Shown: positions 37,198 through 45,811 of the stretch, one piece after another | How positions within the stretch are numbered: position 1 is the stretch's first letter | Layout: each line of letters starts with the position of its first letter | Assembly: GCA_026126165.1 (NCBI GenBank) | Contig: JAHCJR010000001.1 | Location: forward strand, 57,736-121,735 | DNA length: 64,000 bases | Source of the DNA: Alphaproteobacteria bacterium | GTDB lineage: Bacteria > Pseudomonadota > Alphaproteobacteria > Ferrovibrionales > Ferrovibrionaceae | Reading direction: 5' to 3' | Translations under genes and position numbers: made by a program | The notes under the pieces: generated by a model | Told to the model about the DNA's origin: nothing | The model's input: only the letters and a program-made list of their open reading frames with translations | Database searches by the model: none

Positions 37198-38001
37198 ATG
37201 AACGTCGCTGCATGGCCGGGAAGGCATCGCGCCATCTGGATTTCCGACATTCATCTCGGCACGCCAGGATGCAAGGCCGAACTGCTGATCGACTTCCTCC
37301 GCCACAATGAAAGCGAGTATCTCTATCTGGTCGGCGATATCGTCGATGGCTGGCAGATCCGCCGCTCCTGGTTCTGGACGCAGAGTCACAACGACGTCGT
37401 GCAGAAACTGCTTCGCAAGGCCCGCAAGGGCACCAAGGTGATCTATGTTCCCGGCAATCACGACGAGGTGCTGCGCGATTATGCCGGCCTGCAGTTCGGC
37501 GGCATCGCGGTCGAGCGCGAGGCGGTGCATGTCACCGCCGATGGACGGCGCTTCCTCGTCATCCATGGCGATCAGTTCGATGGCATCGTCTGCCATGCAC
37601 GCTGGCTTGCGACGCTGGGCGACCGTGCCTATTCCCTGGCGCTCGCCCTCAATCACTGGTTCAACCTGGCCCGCCGGCGCCTGGGACTGCCCTACTGGTC
37701 GCTCTCCGCCTATCTGAAGCACAAGGTCAAGCACGCGGTCGAGTTCATCTCGAATTTCGAGCAAGCCCTGGCGCAGGAGGCGGCGCGCCGCGGCTTTCAG
37801 GGCGTCATCTGCGGCCATATCCATCATGCGGAGATCCGCAGGATCGGCGACATCACCTACTGCAACGACGGCGATTGGGTGGAAAGCTGCACCGCGCTGG
37901 TCGAATCGCTGGATGGCGAGCTGTCGATCCTGCGCTGGGCAGAGGGACGCCATCTGCCGCTGCTCGCCGGCAGCGAAAGGCGGATGGCCGCGCGGGGCTG
38001 A
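37198..38001 (+). CDS. UDP-2,3-diacylglucosamine diphosphatase-like phosphoesterase
   Basis: 267 residues of the calcineurin-like family. The metal motifs are SDIHLGT, GDIVDGW, GNHDE, HGDQFDG and GHIHHAE, followed by DGDWVES. The closest known enzyme is LpxH (UDP-2,3-diacylglucosamine pyrophosphatase) of lipid A synthesis, but in alphaproteobacteria LpxI may do that step, so this could be a paralog. Cytoplasmic or membrane-associated. It ends 6 bp from the convergent CYTH-CHAD gene. Confidence 0.85.
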   Translation: MNVAAWPGRHRAIWISDIHLGTPGCKAELLIDFLRHNESEYLYLVGDIVDGWQIRRSWFWTQSHNDVVQKLLRKARKGTKVIYVPGNHDEVLRDYAGLQFGGIAVEREAVHVTADGRRFLVIHGDQFDGIVCHARWLATLGDRAYSLALALNHWFNLARRRLGLPYWSLSAYLKHKVKHAVEFISNFEQALAQEAARRGFQGVICGHIHHAEIRRIGDITYCNDGDWVESCTALVESLDGELSILRWAEGRHLPLLAGSERRMAARG

Positions 38002-38007
38002 GAAGGC

Positions 38008-39594
38008 TCAGTCGGGGGCGGCGCGAACCGGTTCGGCGACACGGTTCCAGAACGGCTTCTGCGCGCGAAAATCGCTCCAGAGTTCGGCGAAGCGCCCGAC
38101 TTCCGACATCATGCGCGCGGCCAGCCAGCCCGACACCACGCCATCGGCCCATACGAGCGAAGGCGCCTGGCCGCCAGGCGCGCCCAGTGCCGCATGCGCC
38201 TCGTCGAGCCGCTGGCGCCCGACGGCGGCATCGTTGATCGCGCCGAGCACCTCCTGGAGCACCGCCATGCGCGAGAGATAGCGCTTGACCGGCTTACGCG
38301 GATAGAGCCGGCGGAAGAACTCGGCCGCGTAGCGCATTTTCTTGGCGCGGATGCGCAGCTCGTGCAGTTCCTCGACCGTGAATTCCTCGTGCCCCTCGCC
38401 GACCTTGCGCAACTTGCGGTCGCGCGCGCGCAAGACCTGGCGCGCCAGCTCGCCGACCGGCTCGGCCAGCGCTTCGCGCGCCGCCTCGTCCGCCACGTCC
38501 TGCCAGTCCTCGCGGGTGAGCCAGCGCAGCAGGCAGAGTTTCATGGCCGTGTAACGGTGCGACTGGATGGCCTCGCGCACCTGGGCATAACCGGCACGGC
38601 GCAGTTTCGCGCCCGCGGCCAGCAGTGGCCGAAACTGCTCCGCCTCGGAAAGGCGCAAGGCGAGCGGGCGGACCGTTTCCTCGACAAAGACGTCCCAGTC
38701 CCTCGTCGGTCCCAGTTCGCGGGTGATCCAGCGCAGCTCCTCCCGCAATTCGCCTTGCAGGGCCGCCGGAAGGCAGGCATCGAATACCGCGAGTGCCGAG
38801 CGCATGCGCCGGAGCGCCACGCGCATCTGATGCACGCCTTCCGGCTCGCGCCCGTCGCGGGCGCAGGCCTCGTTGGCCTCGAGTTGGGCAAGGCAGCCCC
38901 GCATCACGGCAATGAATGCCTCCCGCGCGCTCATCTCCGGCGCGAGCGCGACCAGATCCGCCTTGACGAAAGGCGGCGCCTGGCGCGCGGCCAGACGATA
39001 GCCACGGGCCGATTTCGACCAGGGCTCGAGCTGGAAGGGGATGTCGCGGCCGAGGCTCGTCGCGAAATCGACCAGTCCGACCGCCGGCCCTTCTTTCAGC
39101 TCCAGCTCGATCTCGCAGACCTTCTCCCGTCGCCGGCCGGCGCGGATCTCGCCCTCGTCCAGCACCATCTCGACCCGGGCGCCGCCATCCATTCCGACAT
39201 CCCAGAAGGTGCGGCGGATATCCGTGACGAAAACCGGCCGCAGCAGGCCGGGGTCCTCGCGAACCGCTTCCGGCAGCAGCGCGCGCGCCGCAGGCGGGAG
39301 CGAGGCCAGATCCGGCCGCTCGCCCCGTACCGGCTGCTCCCATTCCGGACGCGTCGAGAGGGAGGCAATCGCATCTCCTTCGAGTTTGAGGGTCTGCAGC
39401 CGGCGCCGGCCCGCATTGCGGATGCGCAGCGCCATCCCGCCTTCCTTCAGCGCGCGCTCCGCCGTGTCGAAATAGATGGTGAGCTGATGCTGGGCGCGCC
39501 GCCGCCGGACGGCAGGCCAGCCGGATGCGAGACGGCGCAGCCGAGCCGCATCCTCCGGCGCGATGGCAAGCTTGAGTTCCTGTTCGAGCTGCAT
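38008..39594 (-). CDS. CYTH and CHAD domain protein
   Basis: 528 residues from 39594. The CYTH (triphosphate tunnel) domain starts LEQELKLA with the ExExK motif and extends to about 200; the CHAD domain (about 215-520) is helical and rich in Arg and His, with HQMRVALRRMRSALAVF and LRIRAKKMRYAAEFF. CHAD binds polyphosphate and CYTH hydrolyses triphosphate-type substrates, so a polyphosphate role is likely. An in-frame ATG at 39654 would add 20 residues; neither start has a strong ribosome site. It is divergent from ppk2. Confidence 0.9.
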   Translation of the reverse strand: MQLEQELKLAIAPEDAARLRRLASGWPAVRRRRAQHQLTIYFDTAERALKEGGMALRIRNAGRRRLQTLKLEGDAIASLSTRPEWEQPVRGERPDLASLPPAARALLPEAVREDPGLLRPVFVTDIRRTFWDVGMDGGARVEMVLDEGEIRAGRRREKVCEIELELKEGPAVGLVDFATSLGRDIPFQLEPWSKSARGYRLAARQAPPFVKADLVALAPEMSAREAFIAVMRGCLAQLEANEACARDGREPEGVHQMRVALRRMRSALAVFDACLPAALQGELREELRWITRELGPTRDWDVFVEETVRPLALRLSEAEQFRPLLAAGAKLRRAGYAQVREAIQSHRYTAMKLCLLRWLTREDWQDVADEAAREALAEPVGELARQVLRARDRKLRKVGEGHEEFTVEELHELRIRAKKMRYAAEFFRRLYPRKPVKRYLSRMAVLQEVLGAINDAAVGRQRLDEAHAALGAPGGQAPSLVWADGVVSGWLAARMMSEVGRFAELWSDFRAQKPFWNRVAEPVRAAPD

Positions 39595-39804
39595 CCGATG
39601 CCCGTTCCGCCGGCGCTCCGCAAGGGGCTGCCGCGCAACCCTGCCCCCGTTCACTGAACCGTCACATCAGCTAGCACAGGGCGCGATCATCCTTCTACCG
39701 CGCCGCCGGCGTTTTTTTCGGCACCGGTAAGCCGTTGAATCTGCTTAAAGCCTGGTCCCGGCGCCGCTAGACTTTACAGGCCGGCCAGGCAAGGAGGCGG
39801 GGAA

Positions 39805-40653
39805 ATGGCAAAGATCGGCGATGGGCGCATCAGGCTCGCCCGGCAGCGCGCAAGACTGGCCGATGTCGATCTTGAATCGCGCATCGCCAGCGAGACCGAG
39901 TACGAGAACCGCAAACGCAAGCTGCAACTGCGAATGCTGCAGATCCAGCAGGGCTGCCTGTTGCAGAAGAAGCGCGCCGTGATCGTCATGGAAGGCTGGG
40001 ATGCGGCCGGCAAGGGCGGCGCGATCCGCCGGCTCACCGAGACCCTCGATCCGCGCGCCTGCAAGGTCTGGCCCATTGCCGCCCCTGCCGAAGACGAGAA
40101 GGGCCTGCATTTCCTCTATCGGTTCTGGCGGCGCCTGCCGCAGCCGGGCTCGATCGCCATCTTCGACCGCTCCTGGTATGGCCGGGTGCTGGTCGAGCGG
40201 GTGGAGGGTTGGGCCAGCGAGCAGGACTGGCGGCGCGCCTACAGGGAAATCAACGAGTTCGAGCGCATGCTGGTCGATGACGGCATGCCGGTGATCAAGA
40301 TCTTCTTCCATATCTCTCCCGACGTGCAGCTCGCCCGCCTCAAGGAGCGGGCCGAAACGCCCTACAAGCGCTGGAAGATCACGGCGGACGATTTCCGCAA
40401 CCGCGCCCGCTGGCACGAATACGAGACCGCCACCAACGACATGCTGGACGCGACCTGGAGCATGGCGGCGCCATGGCACCTCGTCCCGTCCAATCACAAG
40501 TGGTTCGGCCGTATCCGGACCCTGGAAATTGTCACCCAGACACTCGCCGGTCATGTCGACACATCGCCGCCGCAACTGAACAGCGAACTGACAAAGCTTC
40601 TCAAGAACGAACTCAAGTATCTAAAAAACGGGAAGAAGAAAAAGAAGCATTGA
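39805..40653 (+). CDS. ppk2: Polyphosphate kinase 2
   Basis: 282 residues. Walker A EGWDAAGKGGAIRR (Lys70), Walker B IFDRSWYGRVLVERVEG (Asp121) and an EWMPFER-like region (NEFERMLVDDG) match PPK2. It transfers phosphate between polyphosphate and nucleotides, with the direction and substrate depending on subgroup; I cannot assign the class. AAGGAGG is 8 bp before the ATG. The C-terminal tail ends in lysines (KKKKKH), which may bind polyphosphate or membranes. The 150-bp gap to the CYTH-CHAD gene probably carries divergent promoters. Confidence 0.93.
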   Translation: MAKIGDGRIRLARQRARLADVDLESRIASETEYENRKRKLQLRMLQIQQGCLLQKKRAVIVMEGWDAAGKGGAIRRLTETLDPRACKVWPIAAPAEDEKGLHFLYRFWRRLPQPGSIAIFDRSWYGRVLVERVEGWASEQDWRRAYREINEFERMLVDDGMPVIKIFFHISPDVQLARLKERAETPYKRWKITADDFRNRARWHEYETATNDMLDATWSMAAPWHLVPSNHKWFGRIRTLEIVTQTLAGHVDTSPPQLNSELTKLLKNELKYLKNGKKKKKH

Positions 40654-40720
40654 AATAACAATTATGTATTTGCCCATAGTCTGTCTTTATTGTTCCACAT
40701 TCCGGCCGAAATATGACCTG
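40611..40720. other. AT-rich patch after ppk2
   Basis: The ppk2 end and the first part of the 138-bp gap to the next gene are strongly AT-rich (AAA and AAG codons, then AATTATGTATTTG), unlike the GC-rich surroundings. TTGCCC at about 40670 could be a -35 for the beta-barrel gene, but no clear -10 pairs with it. No terminator-like hairpin is evident. Confidence 0.35.
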
Positions 40721-40791
40721 AAATCGGCGTAAGGATACTTCCCTGAATCCGACCGCGCGGGCTCCGCGCACGCGACACAGGGAGAAGTCGA

Positions 40792-41415
40792 ATGACGGAC
40801 AGCAGAAGGCTGCGCGTGCTCGCCGCCACCATGGCGGCCATTGGACTTGGGCTGGTATCGGGCGCTGCGTTCGCCCATGACCGCCCGGGCACCTACATGC
40901 AGTTCAGCACCGGCGGCATCTTCGCCGAAGGGCGCGACGGGCGCGGCGACAATCGGCTGGAATACGAGCCCGACATGCTCTATGGCTTTGCGCTCGGGCA
41001 CCGTTTCAGCCCCTATCTGCGCCTGGAAGGCGACTTCACCTTCGGCCGCATGGATTACCGGCGCGTCACGTCCGCGGGCCAGACGCGCCGCCTCAAGGGC
41101 GAGCAGGACTTCTACTCGTTCACCGGCAACGTCTTTCTGGACTTCCCCGTCAACCGCACCTTCACGCCCTATCTCGGCGGCGGTGCGGGCGCGGCGCTGA
41201 TCGATCCCGACGGCCTGCGCCTGAACAGCGCGCGCATTTCCGGCGAAAGCGGTGTGCATTTCACGGCGCTGGGCGAAGCGGGCCTTGCCGTCAATCTGAA
41301 CGAGAGCGTGGCGCTGGTCCCCTCCTACCGCTTCCAGTGGTTCGACAATGGCGCGCGCGGCTTCGAGGACGACCGGGTGCACATGCTGCGCATCGGCGCG
41401 CGCATCCAGTTCTAG
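40792..41415 (+). CDS. Outer-membrane beta-barrel protein, secreted
   Basis: 207 residues with a signal peptide (about 1-29, ending GAAFA-HD). After it, alternating polar/hydrophobic beta strands and the C-terminal MLRIGARIQF, whose terminal aromatic suits an 8-strand barrel. FTFGRMDYRRV and SYRFQWFD are typical of OmpA/W-like barrels. A GGGAG site is 6 bp before the ATG. Function unknown; no substrate can be inferred. It ends 6 bp from the convergent DUF4139 gene. Confidence 0.8.
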   Translation: MTDSRRLRVLAATMAAIGLGLVSGAAFAHDRPGTYMQFSTGGIFAEGRDGRGDNRLEYEPDMLYGFALGHRFSPYLRLEGDFTFGRMDYRRVTSAGQTRRLKGEQDFYSFTGNVFLDFPVNRTFTPYLGGGAGAALIDPDGLRLNSARISGESGVHFTALGEAGLAVNLNESVALVPSYRFQWFDNGARGFEDDRVHMLRIGARIQF

Positions 41416-41421
41416 AGCCTT

Positions 41422-43449
41422 TCAGAACTCCAGCGTCCGCGCGAAATCCTCAAGACGGGTCGTCGCGCCCTGAAGTTCCGCCTGCTTCACCTTGATGTCG
41501 ATATCGAGCTGGGCAAGCCGGTCCTCCTGACCGCCCAGTTGCGTCAGATAGCGCCGGTGCAGATCGCTGCCCTGCGGCACCGCCTGCAAATTTGCGCGCA
41601 GGCGCGCCTGCTCGCCGACCAGCGCGCCGCGATCCCGCTCCAGGCGGGCCAGTTCGCCGGCAACCTTCGCCCGCTCGCCGGCGAGAGCGGCCACGCGCTG
41701 CAACCCCTCGCGCTGACGTTCGGACAGGCGCGGCGCCTGGAGCAGCAGGCGGATCTGCTCGTCGCTCGCCTGAAGGAGCTGCACCCGCTCAAGCACCGGG
41801 CGCTCGGCGATAACCTCGATCCGGCCCTGTCCGGCGCCGAGTGCGACGGCGATGCGCCAGTTGCCCTCGGCGATCTCCACACCCTTGTCCGGCTTGACGA
41901 TCGTGAAATCCGGCCTGCGCGGCTGCTCCAGCACAAGCCGGCGCGCATCGCCGGCCGGAGCGACGACGCGGTAGATGGTAGTCGCCTGCTCGGTCCGCGT
42001 CACTTCGAGAATGCCGCGCGCGGCACGCAGCCTGGCGATCTCGGCATCGCGCTTCTGTTCCTGGTCGATGCGCACCTTGCCATCCAGGGCGAAGGCAAGC
42101 AGCCGCTTCTCCCCCGCCGGTAGCGGCGCGAGCCGTGCATCGCCGATATGGGATATGCCGTCCGCGCCGCGCTCGTAGAGCGTGACGATGCCGGGCGGCA
42201 GCGCGCTCGTCCCGTCGTTGGCGAGGTGAATGGCGGCCAAGGGGTGAAGCGCATGCGTCTGCGGCTGATAGAGCGCGACCCGTTCCGCCGGCACGCTGCG
42301 CGCCACGATCGGCACCAGCACGTTCTGGCCGCTGGGAAGCGTGACCGGACGCGGCAAGCGGAAACGGACCTGGGTCTGCTGTTCACCCGTCTCGCCCGTG
42401 ACCAGGGCAGCGAGCGGGGGCGGCTCCGGCACGGCCGGCGCGGCGGCGGGGGCAAAGCCGCGGCTCGCCTGTAGCGGCGCCGCGCCGGATTCCGCGCGCT
42501 TCTCGCGCGAGGGCACCGGCGCATCCGCCATGGTCTGTGCAGCGATGCCACCCTGATCGGGACGCGGCAACACGCGGCCGATCACTTCCACGGGCACTTC
42601 CGGCCGATCGACGTAGTAGGTTGCGTAGAGGGCCTGGCGGAAGGTGACCGGCGAACCCGATACCAAGGTCAGTTCCACGTCCTTCCAGTCGGTGCCGGTG
42701 CGGTTCTCGAGCGACGCCCAGCCCTGCAGATCGCCGTTCTTCGCGCCCGGCTCGCCGGAGACGGTCAGCCGGTAGGATGCTTTCCAGAGCGGCGCCTCGC
42801 TGACCCAGGCCACCCGCAGCTTGCGCCGCCCTTCGCCTTCGGCACGGATGGCAAGGACGCGCCGCTCGCGGTCCTGGGCGCCGGCCAGCGCGGCGAGCGC
42901 GGCGGAAAGGCGCGCCTGCAGCGCCGCGTCGGCGAAGGCGACGGCATCGAGATCCTGCACGGTGACATTCTTCAGTCCGTCTGGCGCGAGCAGCGTGAGC
43001 TTGAGCCGCGACACGGTGCCGCCATCGCCCGGTAAGCGGACCGGCTCCATGGCGGCGGAGACGATGCGTCCCCGGACCTGGCTGGAACCGGCGACATTGA
43101 CCTCGTGCCCGCGCAGCGCATTGAGCAGTCCGGCCGGATCGTCGAGCGCGGTGCCATCGAAGGGCAGGTCGCGGAAGATGTCGCGCAGCGCCTCCGCGCC
43201 CGCCAGCGAGACCTGGCCGACCGCGCCGCGCTCGTCGAAGACGACCATGCTCTTGAGCAGATCGTCCACCTGGTCGCGCCGCACGCTGAGCGAGAGGTTT
43301 GCATTCCCTTCCACCTCCGCCTCGTACTCGAAATAGCCGACGCCGCCCGATGACAGCAGGACGCGCCTGAGTTCCAGTTCCGCGGCGCTGGCCAACGCGG
43401 GCAGTCCCGTCAGGCCGAGGATGAGCAGGATGCGGCTGCAGGTCATCAT
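41422..43449 (-). CDS. Secreted DUF4139 protein with C-terminal coiled coil
   Basis: 675 residues from the ATG at 43449, chosen for GGAG 7 bp upstream. A signal peptide (MMTCSRILLILGLTGLPALASA) leads into strand-rich sequence with RRDQVDDLLKSMVV, YRLTVSG and NRTGTDWKDVELTLVSG, the last being the DUF4139 block. A Pro/Ala-rich linker (about 300-340) and a C-terminal ~120-residue coiled coil follow. In proteobacteria such proteins are periplasmic or surface proteins of unknown role. It is the last gene of the minus-strand run 50760-41422. Confidence 0.85.
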   Translation of the reverse strand: MMTCSRILLILGLTGLPALASAAELELRRVLLSSGGVGYFEYEAEVEGNANLSLSVRRDQVDDLLKSMVVFDERGAVGQVSLAGAEALRDIFRDLPFDGTALDDPAGLLNALRGHEVNVAGSSQVRGRIVSAAMEPVRLPGDGGTVSRLKLTLLAPDGLKNVTVQDLDAVAFADAALQARLSAALAALAGAQDRERRVLAIRAEGEGRRKLRVAWVSEAPLWKASYRLTVSGEPGAKNGDLQGWASLENRTGTDWKDVELTLVSGSPVTFRQALYATYYVDRPEVPVEVIGRVLPRPDQGGIAAQTMADAPVPSREKRAESGAAPLQASRGFAPAAAPAVPEPPPLAALVTGETGEQQTQVRFRLPRPVTLPSGQNVLVPIVARSVPAERVALYQPQTHALHPLAAIHLANDGTSALPPGIVTLYERGADGISHIGDARLAPLPAGEKRLLAFALDGKVRIDQEQKRDAEIARLRAARGILEVTRTEQATTIYRVVAPAGDARRLVLEQPRRPDFTIVKPDKGVEIAEGNWRIAVALGAGQGRIEVIAERPVLERVQLLQASDEQIRLLLQAPRLSERQREGLQRVAALAGERAKVAGELARLERDRGALVGEQARLRANLQAVPQGSDLHRRYLTQLGGQEDRLAQLDIDIKVKQAELQGATTRLEDFARTLEF

Positions 43450-43514
43450 GGGCAGGCTCCAGGTCACGTAGGACAGATAATCGGGGCCAAGCTAGGCGAG
43501 CGATTTCGCCGGAA

Positions 43515-45302
43515 TTATGGCGCACCCAGGCCGACGCGGGCACGCAGGTCATCGATTTCGGTTTCCAGCCGCCGCATCGCATAGTCGTAACCGGCGGCAA
43601 TCGCCTGATCGAAGCTGCGCCAGTTCAGCATATCGATATTCTGCATCGGCGGCTTGAGGATGATGTCCGCCTGCTCGCGGATGCGGAGCGATTGCTGTCC
43701 GCCGTTCACCGTACCGGCGCGCAGCAGGATCTGCAGGATATTCGGCCGCTGCTTGCGCTGGCGGCTCCAGAGCAGCCGCCAGATCGGCGGCATGTCCACT
43801 TCCTCGGTGCTGGCGGTGAAGGCCGTGTCGGCGCCGACATCGACGCCGATCACGGTGCCGGGATTGAGGCCGCGCATGACATCGACCGGCAGGTTGTTCA
43901 TGGCCCCGGCATCGACGAAAACCTCGCCGCGATCGAATACCGGCGGCAGGATGCCCGGTATGGCCACCGCCGCGCGCAGCCAGCGCCAGAGCAGGCCGGT
44001 GCGGTGCACCGAAGCCTCGCCACGGGTCAAGTTGGCGGAGAGGCAGAAAAAGGAACGGTGCAGATCCTCGATCTGCACGGCGCCGAACTCGCCGTGCAGC
44101 AGGCGCGAGACCTTCCGTCCGGAGACCAGCGCCACGATCGGCAGGGTGAAATCGCCGAGCGGATTGGTGGCGACGAAGCTCCGCCGGTAGCGTTCGCGCA
44201 TTTCCTCGTCGCTCCAGTCGGCGGCAAGGCCGGCGCCGACCACCGCGCCCATGCTGGTCCCGCCGACAAGATCGATCGGCAGCCCGGCCGAGCGCATCGC
44301 CTTGATGATGCCGAGATGGGCGAAGCCGCGTGCGCCGCCGCCGGAGAGGACGAGCGACATGCCGCGCCCGGTAAGGATGCGCGCCAGCCGCGCGATGCTC
44401 TCGGCTCCGGTCACATGATGGTGCATCTCCACCGGCTGCAGCGCGAGCCAGGCGGCGCTGCCCGATGGCGGCGCGAAGCCTTCGTGCAGCAGCACCAGAT
44501 CGACCCGCCGGTCGGCGGTCCGCCGTTCCGCCAGGGCATCGAGACCCGGAAAGGACGAGGCGCGGTGGCGCGCCTTTGCCGCCAGCACGATGCCATCGGC
44601 CTGGCGGAGGCAGAGCCGGGTCCAGGCGGACGGCTCCCAGTCCGCCTGGTAGACGATGAAGTCGCGGCCGGCCTCGATCCGGTGAAACCATTCCGTCGTC
44701 TGGTACTGGCCCTCGGCGCGGGTCACGCATTCCGCCGATCCGAAGCGCCCAAGGGCCCCCGCGAGCGCGCGGGCGAAGTCCGCAACGTCGGTTTCGGGAC
44801 CGTGCGGCAGCACGGCGAAGGTCCGCGTGCTGGCGCGGGCCGGGCGGCGGGAATTGGCATCTTCCAGCCGCTGCACCACGAGGCGCGAGAGATGCAGCAT
44901 GGCCGAGGGCTGGGTCGCCATCAGTTCCGCGAAGTCCTCGCGCACGAACCGCAGCAGCTCGCAGTCGCGGATCGCCCGTACCGTCGCCGTGCGGTGCCGC
45001 CCCGATATCAGCGCCATCTCGCCGAGGATCTCGCCGGCCGTGATGCGCCCGACCAGCAGCGGCCGTTCGCCGGCGCCGACCACATAGGCGCCGAGCGAGC
45101 CGGAGATGACGATATAGAGCGCGTCGGGCTCATCGCCCTGGCGAAACAGCGTTGCCCCGCCCGGCAGGCTGAACCATTCCAGGCGCGCGGCGACGGCCGC
45201 GAGACTTTCCGGGTTCAGCCCCTGGAACAGCGGCAGGCGCCGGAGCAGGGATTCGAACCCGCCGGCCTCGACTTCAAGTCTCGTCTGACCCGCCTCGGAC
45301 AC
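43515..45302 (-). CDS. Patatin-like phospholipase with N-terminal cyclic-nucleotide-binding domain
   Basis: 595 residues from a GTG at 45302, preceded by GGAAGG; no ATG fits the domain start. A cNMP-binding domain (about 17-135) carries GEILGEMALISGRHRTATV. The patatin domain (about 310-520) has the oxyanion GGGARGF (near 317), GTSMG with the catalytic Ser (near 349) and DAGA with the Asp (near 463). This is the NTE/YchK-type arrangement, a serine lipase expected to cleave phospholipids at the membrane under cAMP or cGMP control. A nucleotide cyclase gene lies two genes upstream on the same strand. Confidence 0.92.
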   Translation of the reverse strand: MSEAGQTRLEVEAGGFESLLRRLPLFQGLNPESLAAVAARLEWFSLPGGATLFRQGDEPDALYIVISGSLGAYVVGAGERPLLVGRITAGEILGEMALISGRHRTATVRAIRDCELLRFVREDFAELMATQPSAMLHLSRLVVQRLEDANSRRPARASTRTFAVLPHGPETDVADFARALAGALGRFGSAECVTRAEGQYQTTEWFHRIEAGRDFIVYQADWEPSAWTRLCLRQADGIVLAAKARHRASSFPGLDALAERRTADRRVDLVLLHEGFAPPSGSAAWLALQPVEMHHHVTGAESIARLARILTGRGMSLVLSGGGARGFAHLGIIKAMRSAGLPIDLVGGTSMGAVVGAGLAADWSDEEMRERYRRSFVATNPLGDFTLPIVALVSGRKVSRLLHGEFGAVQIEDLHRSFFCLSANLTRGEASVHRTGLLWRWLRAAVAIPGILPPVFDRGEVFVDAGAMNNLPVDVMRGLNPGTVIGVDVGADTAFTASTEEVDMPPIWRLLWSRQRKQRPNILQILLRAGTVNGGQQSLRIREQADIILKPPMQNIDMLNWRSFDQAIAAGYDYAMRRLETEIDDLRARVGLGAP

Positions 45303-45394
45303 GTTGCCTTCCCGCCTCGCGCCCGCTCTCGCGGCCGGCGCTCCACCCGCCAGTCTAGACCTGCCGGACGGGCCGCTCCAAGGGGCCGCTGCGC

Positions 45395-45778
45395 TCAGCC
45401 GGCAAGGGCGGCCAGCCAGCCCTCGATGCGCGCCCGGTTGACCCCGAAATCGCGAACCCCGTAGCGGGCCCGCGAATAGATCGCGACCCGCGCGCCCCCA
45501 CCGGGCGCGTCGATCGCGCGCACGCTGATCAGATCGGGAAAGCGGAAGACCGCCGATCGCTGGACCAGTTCGAGCGCCAGCCCGTCCGGGCTTTCCTGGC
45601 GCAGGCTGGTGCGGGGCTGGCGCAACGCATGGGCCTTGATGCGCGCGGCCAGCGTCGCCGCATCGCAGGAAAAGAGCGGGCTGTCGCGGTGCGGCTTCGC
45701 GTTCGGCGTGAAGCCGGGCGGCGCCACCAGATACTGGTTGGGGCGCCAGGTGAGAACGAGTCCCTGAAAATCGAGCAT
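45395..45778 (-). CDS. DUF1499 domain protein
   Basis: 127 residues from Met at 45778 (MLDFQGL). The C-terminal VAIYSRARYGVRDFGVNRARIEGWLAAL and the central VQRSAVFRFPDLISVRA are the DUF1499 pattern. Function unknown. A GTG at 45811 immediately after the CobW stop (TGAGTG) is the alternative start and would add 11 residues; start choice is uncertain. Its homologs often begin with a short MLDF-type segment like this, hence my choice. Confidence 0.8.
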   Translation of the reverse strand: MLDFQGLVLTWRPNQYLVAPPGFTPNAKPHRDSPLFSCDAATLAARIKAHALRQPRTSLRQESPDGLALELVQRSAVFRFPDLISVRAIDAPGGGARVAIYSRARYGVRDFGVNRARIEGWLAALAG

Positions 45779-45811
45779 CCTGCCCGTCCGATGGTTGCGA
45801 ACCTGCCGCAC

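Noticed and set aside
39701..39718. GC-rich stretch followed by seven T between the CYTH-CHAD and ppk2 starts, terminator-like
   Set aside because: The apparent stem has essentially no loop and lies between divergent starts, where no transcript would end.
43692..45464. 590-codon plus-strand frame opposite the patatin gene
   Set aside because: Antisense shadow of the cNMP-binding patatin lipase.
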